Origin: Thermoplasmata archaeon
GTDB taxonomy: Archaea > Thermoplasmatota > Thermoplasmata > Thermoplasmatales > Thermoplasmataceae
DNA length: 9,396 nucleotides
Reading direction: 5' to 3'
NCBI GenBank assembly: GCA_021801305.1
Contig: JAJYYD010000029.1
Span: forward strand, 1 to 9,396
In this document: one piece after another, positions 5,622-9,396 of the stretch
How the letters are laid out: every line of letters begins with the position of its first letter
How positions within the stretch are numbered: position 1 is the first letter of the stretch
Notes under the pieces: model-generated
What the model saw: the letters and a program-made list of their open reading frames with translations, nothing else
Told to the model about the DNA's origin: nothing
Databases searched by the model: none
Translations under genes and position numbers: made by a program

Positions 5622-6515
5622 TCAACTCTCAAAAGCAGCTTCACCGATGCTGTCCAGTGTCATGCCCCATTGGGGTGATTTTCCTGACACATTGAATACC
5701 TTCTTCATGTACTCTTTGGAGTATATGGCAGGAATCAGTGCTTCAAACCTGTATATGCCGTCTCTTCGTGTGAAATAGACCCCAAAATTGGGGAATGCTA
5801 CATGCTCGCTTAAAAATATTATCTGGTTTAACAGATCATTCTGGAAAGACACTTCTGTTATTTCATCCTGAGTCTTTTGACCTGTTTCGTTCGGAGGGAT
5901 AACTTTTGCCGTGGGCTTCGTGTAAATATTAAAAGGTATTTTCTTGTTCTCGCTAATATATCTTACTTCGCCCGCATAGTCTCCACTGATATCGGGAAAA
6001 GTGCGGTCCGTCCCCCGTCCACCTGGCAGCTCAAACCTGAACGAGACACGCATTACCTTGAAAAATCTGAAGAACAGCTTTGCGTTCTCAACACTTTTCC
6101 TGTTCTCACCCAGGTAACGGACTGAGTTAATTGCAGGAAATGCGTCTGAAGAGATTAGATCTGAAAATTCTTTAAGGTATTTTCTGTGGAACCTGACATG
6201 GAAATAATGGCTTCCCTCCTTTACGTACTGGAAATCCACAACCAGTGTGGGAATAGCAATAAGATTCCTGAATAAGCTGTATTCCATGTGGTGGGTGCTG
6301 TTTGAGTAAAGAGTCAGGACATTGCCGTTCTTTCTGGCATTGTTAACCTTTAAAAACATTGCAGTATCCCTGTCCTGTTCTTCTATATCCTCAAAATAGT
6401 ACAGAAAACTTTCGCGGTTTTCCCCAATAGTAAGAACAGCTGGAATTATTATGCCCTTTTCCCTGGCAAATCTTTCGATCGGGAAATCACCTGTTGCGGT
6501 TATTATTGCTTCCAT
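5622..6515 (-). CDS. protein of unknown function; C-terminus related to the gene at the right edge
   Basis: The 297-aa protein is soluble-looking and mixed alpha/beta, with no signal peptide, membrane helix or cysteine. Visible segments are an N-terminal block (1-60), an aromatic/His-rich block Y-F-H-V-R-F-H-R-K-Y-L at about 104-114, a beta-rich block from 151 (F-F-K-V-M-R-V-S-F-R-F), and a final domain (about 220-297) containing K-K-V-F-N-V and Q-W-G. The last block matches the end of the truncated gene at 9263-9396 (R-R-V-F-N-V, then D-W-G), so at least two family members occur here. ATG 6515 gives a natural N-terminus (M-E-A-I-I-T) but no ribosome site; a leaderless TTG start at 6551 (309 aa) fits the TATA position better. 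I found no helix-turn-helix or enzyme motif that would decide its function. Confidence 0.75.
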   Translation of the reverse strand: MEAIITATGDFPIERFAREKGIIIPAVLTIGENRESFLYYFEDIEEQDRDTAMFLKVNNARKNGNVLTLYSNSTHHMEYSLFRNLIAIPTLVVDFQYVKEGSHYFHVRFHRKYLKEFSDLISSDAFPAINSVRYLGENRKSVENAKLFFRFFKVMRVSFRFELPGGRGTDRTFPDISGDYAGEVRYISENKKIPFNIYTKPTAKVIPPNETGQKTQDEITEVSFQNDLLNQIIFLSEHVAFPNFGVYFTRRDGIYRFEALIPAIYSKEYMKKVFNVSGKSPQWGMTLDSIGEAAFES

Positions 6516-6568
6516 GTCAAGTCTGGAATTATAATTACTGTCAAGAATCAATATCAGGTAATACAGAG

Positions 6569-6582
6569 GGTTAATAAAAATT
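6569..6582 (-). promoter_or_regulatory. candidate TATA box of the 297/309-aa protein
   Basis: Minus-strand TAATTTTTATTAAC is centred about 25-27 nt before the in-frame TTG at 6551 and about 60 nt before ATG 6515. If used, it yields either a leaderless mRNA starting with UUG or a 33-nt leader without a Shine-Dalgarno sequence. Confidence 0.4.
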
Positions 6583-6612
6583 AACTAGCTTGTTTGCATG
6601 AAAATTCATTCT

Positions 6613-7134
6613 TCAGTTGGCCTTCTCCTGCCCCTGTCTTCTTATAACCATTGGTTCCGGACTCCAGGAAATTGCCATTATTCCGCCAAGGAAAACAAGA
6701 ACGAAGCCAAAGAAAAGACCTCCTGAGGTGCCTGCCCAGCTGAGTATGGAACAGACAAAAATAATGATCCCCCAGATCACATGTCTTTTCCTGTTGAAAT
6801 AAAGCAGGGAGCTGGAAACAAGGATCAGCATCCCTGAAACAGTTCCGGTTATCTCCAGCAGCATATCAAATGAGGTGTGTGCTGTATGAAACAGAACTAA
6901 TAAACCAAATATTCCGACATACAAAATTATAATGCCACCTATTGCAGATACAATTGCAGCATCATATGGCCAGCCTTTACGGGATACCATGATGCTGTAT
7001 CGCCCATTGCTATTTAACGTATATGAGGGGGCAATCCCGATCTCAAGAGAAAGGAAAGAAGGCCATACCTTACTGTTTCCTGCAACGTATTGATCGACCC
7101 ACGTGTAAATAAAAGTGAAAGTTCCGGATTGCAT
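6613..7134 (-). CDS. four-helix membrane protein with a polar N-terminal region
   Basis: The 173-aa protein has hydrophobic helices at about 59-82, 89-112, 117-135 and 138-157, and a short basic tail (V-I-R-R-Q-G-Q-E-K). Gly- and Ala-rich helices with small loops recall the compact four-helix membrane domains common in Thermoplasmata, but I cannot name a family. The first 55 residues are polar, aromatic and beta-like (T-F-T-F-I-Y-T-W, then Y-T-L-N-S-N-G-R-Y-S-I) and look like an exported loop. Yet there is no signal peptide or membrane helix before them, so the original N-terminus may be missing. In-frame stops close the frame about 30 nt upstream, and no good TATA box or ribosome site precedes ATG 7134. 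It is either a complete protein inserted by its first helix, or a 5'-truncated one. Confidence 0.72.
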   Translation of the reverse strand: MQSGTFTFIYTWVDQYVAGNSKVWPSFLSLEIGIAPSYTLNSNGRYSIMVSRKGWPYDAAIVSAIGGIIILYVGIFGLLVLFHTAHTSFDMLLEITGTVSGMLILVSSSLLYFNRKRHVIWGIIIFVCSILSWAGTSGGLFFGFVLVFLGGIMAISWSPEPMVIRRQGQEKAN

Positions 7135-7416
7135 TATGTTTATTGCACTTATGCATCCGCGTAATCAGTTGGATTTCTTCAATGAAAAAGTACTATGGAG
7201 CGGACGAAAACAGTATTATTGTGATCCAGCCAGCAAGCTGTGAATTGGCCAGATCCCTGTGTAAAATGGAAAAGCATGTTACACGAAGCCCGTATTTCAG
7301 AATGAAAATTGAAAGAAATGTGACGCGGGTTCAATGTAAATCTTCTCTCCCCCGGAAGCCGGGATGTTTGCGGACAACCGGCAACCGGGTTCAGAGCAAG
7401 ATTGAGGCGTCTATGT
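7135..7416. other. 282-nt stretch without a convincing gene
   Basis: This gap separates the four-helix membrane protein from the archaellin. Overlapping frames are open on both strands (forward 7143-7430, reverse 7179-7436), but neither has a start signal or sensible composition. A 30-codon forward ORF (7151-7243, beginning M-H-P-R-N-Q) lies behind a TATA-like TAAATAAAAG at 7106-7115. Around 7350-7392 the DNA is more G+C-rich with CCGG-containing short repeats and two copies of CGGGTTCA (7326 and 7386). I tested the GGTTCA motifs as tRNA T-arms and found no matching stems. It may contain an undetected RNA, gene debris or the archaellin 3' UTR. Confidence 0.4.
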
Positions 7417-8142
7417 TTATTGCAGCGTGACTTCATTGGTTACAAAGGCATTTGGGGCAGTAAACTGAATTATTGCCTGGGCACCGACTTCCGGTGTTAC
7501 CTGCCCTGAAACCTGCATGTTCTGTGTTATTTCAGCACCGAACGTGTTTGACACATTAAGTATAATTGCAGCTGTGTCTCCCGGTGATATTACCGGGTAC
7601 TGGCTGTCAACCGAGTTTGTAGGGTCCTGCACCACGATCACACCGAAGTCTGTAGCGTCATGGTGTGATGCGCTCAGGTAGTTCCACTGTTTCTCGCTGA
7701 AGAGATTCTGTGTCCCGTTTGTTGCTGTATTGTTGTATATGGTATCATTGTAGACCAGGATGGCAGTCACCCCGTTCACTGTAAGTGTTACACTGGCATT
7801 CCCAAGGTTTATGGCAGATCCGCCAGCATTATTGGTGACGAATATCGCCATGAGCGAAACGCCTCCCGTTTCAGCCGGATGAGAAGGATCATACCCCATG
7901 ATCTGGGTTATGGTTATCCCGCTGGAAACCTGGTTTATGGTGGTTGTTCCAGTGGATGTGGCTTTCTGCTGCAGTATGCCCGCAGTATGAATGAGGACAG
8001 ATGCCGCAACAGCTGCCACAAGAACCATGGCTATAAAGACTATAAGTACGCCTATTCCCGTCTCCGCCTTGTCATCAGGGTCCCTGCTGAATTGCCTCGA
8101 AATGGCTTTTCTAACATGCCTGAAATATGTATTAACTTTCAT
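7417..8142 (-). CDS. flaB: archaellin (archaeal flagellin) precursor, FlaB/ArlB family
   Basis: The 241-aa precursor has a type III (prepilin-like) leader: 26 mostly basic and polar residues ending in D-D-K-A, cleaved before E27 by the prearchaellin peptidase FlaK/PibD. Next comes the highly conserved hydrophobic assembly helix (about 29-52, with G-I-G-V-L-I-V-F-I-A-M-V-L-V-A-A-V-A-A) and the typical H-T-A-G-I-L-Q-Q-K-A-T-S-T-G continuation. The outer domain is beta-rich with five N-glycosylation sequons (N115, N132, N137, N142, N196), and the end carries the archaellin signature V-T-P-E-V-G-A-Q-A. The protein is the filament subunit of the swimming archaellum. The start is supported by GAGG 7 nt upstream and a TATA box. 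Its 26-residue leader is longer than the common 6-12. None of the archaellum motor or assembly genes (FlaC-FlaJ) is adjacent. Confidence 0.95.
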   Translation of the reverse strand: MKVNTYFRHVRKAISRQFSRDPDDKAETGIGVLIVFIAMVLVAAVAASVLIHTAGILQQKATSTGTTTINQVSSGITITQIMGYDPSHPAETGGVSLMAIFVTNNAGGSAINLGNASVTLTVNGVTAILVYNDTIYNNTATNGTQNLFSEKQWNYLSASHHDATDFGVIVVQDPTNSVDSQYPVISPGDTAAIILNVSNTFGAEITQNMQVSGQVTPEVGAQAIIQFTAPNAFVTNEVTLQ

Positions 8143-8149
8143 CTATACG

Positions 8150-8156
8150 CCTCTTT
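8150..8156 (-). promoter_or_regulatory. Shine-Dalgarno site of the archaellin gene
   Basis: Minus-strand AAAGAGG ends 7 nt before ATG 8142. It is one of the better ribosome sites in the window, as expected for a highly translated filament subunit. Confidence 0.6.
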
Positions 8157-8193
8157 CTATTGTGGTACGCTGTTATGTATATTATTATGTCAG

Positions 8194-8201
8194 TATATAA
8201 A
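8194..8201 (-). promoter_or_regulatory. strong TATA box of the archaellin gene
   Basis: Minus-strand TTTATATA is a near-consensus archaeal TATA box centred at about 8197. It predicts a start site near 8170 and a 28-nt leader that holds the GAGG site. The gene is thus an independent transcription unit. Confidence 0.65.
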
Positions 8202-8301
8202 CTGCCTAACGTAAGGAACGAGAAAAATTTCGCTTTTTCCATATACTGGGGCTCAGGACATGCCATAAAACAGCACTCCATTTGCTACCTACAGATATGC
8301 A

Positions 8302-8310
8302 GGTATAAGA
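8302..8310 (+). promoter_or_regulatory. candidate TATA box of the transposase-like gene
   Basis: GGTATAAGA is centred about 55 nt before ATG 8361, placing a start site near 8333. GGTATAA recurs at 8343, too close to the ATG to serve as its TATA box. No clear ribosome site precedes the ATG, so the assignment is tentative. Confidence 0.35.
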
Positions 8311-8360
8311 TTGTGCAAAAAAAGGTTATGACCACATGATGGGTATAATCATTTGGTAAC

Positions 8361-9233
8361 ATGCTAAGCACAGATGATAAGAGGTTTATAATTCAGAGTG
8401 TGGAGAACGGATACAAGGTCAGCGATCTTGCAAGGATGTTCAACGTGACGCCCAGGAGGGTGCAGCAGATATTGAAAGAGGATATAGATGAAGAACACAC
8501 AAAGAAGCGTTATTCATCATTAACCGAGCAGGATGTAAGTGAGATAGAGAATCTCTGGAACAACTATAAGGTCGGGTCCAGGACAATTTTCTACCTGCTG
8601 AAGAGCCGCGGCAGATCAATATCCTACTACCAGATCTACAACTACATGAGGGGAAAGAAGATGATAAGAACCAAGTATTCCAAGGAGGGTGAGATATCCA
8701 AGTCCGAAATTGATCCTCCATTGACCACAATATTCATGGACTATCACCAGACTGGAATGGACTATCCATACGCTGTTGTATGCGTAGATATGTCAACCAA
8801 GAAAATACTTTCAATGGTTGAAACCAGGAAAATAACCAAGGAGGTAATGGAGAAGAATATCGATGCACTTTCGGAATTCAGGAAAAGCAGCAACCTGGAC
8901 ATACAGAAGGTGTACCTGAGAAGTGGCATACTAAGCATACTTTATGGTGCAACCGACGTCAAATTCTACTTTTCCAAAATGGGAGTGGAGAACGTTGAAA
9001 GCGACAAACATGGAAACAGGGTGCATCTTGCACTATCGAGACTGTGGCAGAACTATGACCGGTTCAGGTGGACATTCAACTCTCCGGAGAATTTCATCTA
9101 CTGGTACAATAACAGGCCAATAATAAGCAAGTCACAGAACAAGGTCACCACTCCCAATGAAATAATGGAACAGTATCTTGAAGAGCAGAACCTGTTCTCT
9201 TCACAGGGAAAGAATCTTCCTAAAATTTCTTAA
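8361..9233 (+). CDS. IS481-like integrase-core protein with degenerate catalytic triad (inactive or domesticated transposase)
   Basis: This 290-aa protein has the transposase layout: an N-terminal helix-turn-helix (about 5-40, with Y-K-V-S-D-L-A-R-M-F-N-V-T and P-R-R-V-Q-Q-I-L), a second HTH-like region (51-100), and an rve/RNase H-like core from about 120. The first catalytic Asp is present (I-F-M-D-Y-H-Q, D127), as is the C-terminal W-Y-N-N-R-P with T-P-N-E-I. The second acid, normally in a D-x-G-S/T-x-F motif, is replaced in L-R-S-G-I-L-S (186-192). The Glu normally in N-G-K-x-E-R-F appears as His in G-N-R-V-H-L-A (218-224). With two of three acids gone it should not cut DNA, yet the frame is full-length with no internal stops. 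I see no terminal inverted repeats or target duplication. It may be a domesticated DNA-binding protein or a recently dead element copy. Confidence 0.85.
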   Translation: MLSTDDKRFIIQSVENGYKVSDLARMFNVTPRRVQQILKEDIDEEHTKKRYSSLTEQDVSEIENLWNNYKVGSRTIFYLLKSRGRSISYYQIYNYMRGKKMIRTKYSKEGEISKSEIDPPLTTIFMDYHQTGMDYPYAVVCVDMSTKKILSMVETRKITKEVMEKNIDALSEFRKSSNLDIQKVYLRSGILSILYGATDVKFYFSKMGVENVESDKHGNRVHLALSRLWQNYDRFRWTFNSPENFIYWYNNRPIISKSQNKVTTPNEIMEQYLEEQNLFSSQGKNLPKIS

Positions 9234-9252
9234 TTTTCTATTTATTTTTTTT
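9234..9252 (+). terminator. T-rich transcription terminator
   Basis: Directly after the stop codon the plus strand reads a series of T runs ending in eight consecutive T (9245-9252), with no hairpin needed. That is a typical archaeal oligo-T terminator. It separates this gene from the convergent gene at the right edge. Confidence 0.6.
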
Positions 9253-9262
9253 AATAACAGGT

Positions 9263-9396
9263 TCATTCCGTCTCTTTTTCCGGGACCAGTTGCGTGGAAA
9301 AGTTCACTCCCCAGTCAGTTTCATAGGTCCTGAACGGAACGTTGAAAACTCTCCTGAGATTTTCCACAGTCAGTGTTCCGGCCGTGGGACCCTGAT
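9263..9396 (-). CDS. 3' end of a gene whose protein resembles the C-terminus of the 297-aa protein
   Basis: One minus-strand frame is open from the window edge to TGA at 9263-9265 and gives the last 43 residues of a protein, too short for standard ORF listing. It contains E-N-L-R-R-V-F-N-V and, 8 residues later, D-W-G-V-N-F, before an acidic P-E-K-E-T-E end. This parallels E-Y-M-K-K-V-F-N-V and Q-W-G-M-T-L at the end of the protein encoded at 5622-6515, suggesting paralogues. It converges on the transposase-like gene with a 29-nt gap. The function is unknown and most of the gene lies outside the window. Confidence 0.65.
   Translation of the reverse strand, partial: QGPTAGTLTVENLRRVFNVPFRTYETDWGVNFSTQLVPEKETE

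Noticed and set aside
5282..5695. 137-aa plus-strand ORF spanning the gap between two minus-strand genes
   Set aside because: It is mostly antisense to the four-cysteine protein, with no start signal; its cysteines and aromatics look like chance translation.
7321..7400. Possible tRNA, because of two GGTTCA motifs resembling T-loops
   Set aside because: Neither motif is flanked by a pairing 5-bp stem and no acceptor or anticodon arm can be drawn.
7143..7430. 95-aa plus-strand ORF in the gap before the archaellin
   Set aside because: It starts at TTG with no ribosome site, has mixed composition and ends antisense to the archaellin stop. I keep the region only as an unexplained stretch.
8440..8730. 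96-aa minus-strand ORF inside the transposase-like gene
   Set aside because: Shadow frame rich in Ser, Arg and Trp with no promoter; the plus frame has clear domain motifs.
8221..9300. Terminal inverted repeats or target duplication framing the transposase-like gene
   Set aside because: Comparing by eye the DNA upstream (8221-8360) and downstream (9234-9300) shows no matching inverted ends or duplicated target.

Overview
The window reads as a moderately A+T-rich chromosome segment from a euryarchaeon, most likely a wall-less acidophile of the Thermoplasmatales (Thermoplasma/Ferroplasma/Cuniculiplasma-like). The reasons are an archaellin with a type III leader ending in K-A before E-T-G-I-G, archaeal TATA boxes about 27 nt before start codons (several transcripts leaderless, others with GAGG/AGGA ribosome sites), AGG/AGA and ATA codon preference, and an ESCRT-type Vps4 ATPase and ESCRT-III subunit without a recognisable CdvA.

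Left part (1-3760, all +): a small three-helix membrane protein; an unrecognised beta-rich protein of about 144-150 aa, whose natural start may be split by a one-base slip in a C4 run; a MIT-AAA Vps4/CdvC ATPase translated from the same transcript; an ESCRT-III/CdvB-like subunit with a C-terminal MIM1-like tail and no winged helix; and a 243-aa coiled-coil protein. ATPase, filament subunit, coiled coil and the co-transcribed unknown could together form a membrane-remodelling or division module. The ATPase-substrate pairing is well supported; roles for the other two proteins are inference.

Middle part (3918-7134): a secreted cysteine-rich protein (+), then three minus-strand genes: an unrecognised 348-aa protein with a four-cysteine cluster, an unrecognised protein of about 297 aa whose C-terminus resembles that of a second gene cut by the right edge, and a four-helix membrane protein with a polar N-terminal region. 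A 282-nt stretch without a convincing gene follows.

Right part (7417-9396): a stand-alone archaellin gene (-) with its own promoter and no archaellum assembly genes beside it. Divergent from it is an IS481-like integrase-core protein with an intact frame but apparently missing two of the three catalytic acidic residues, either a domesticated or a decayed transposase. A T-rich terminator follows, then the 3' end of a minus-strand gene running off the window. No rRNA, tRNA or CRISPR array was seen.
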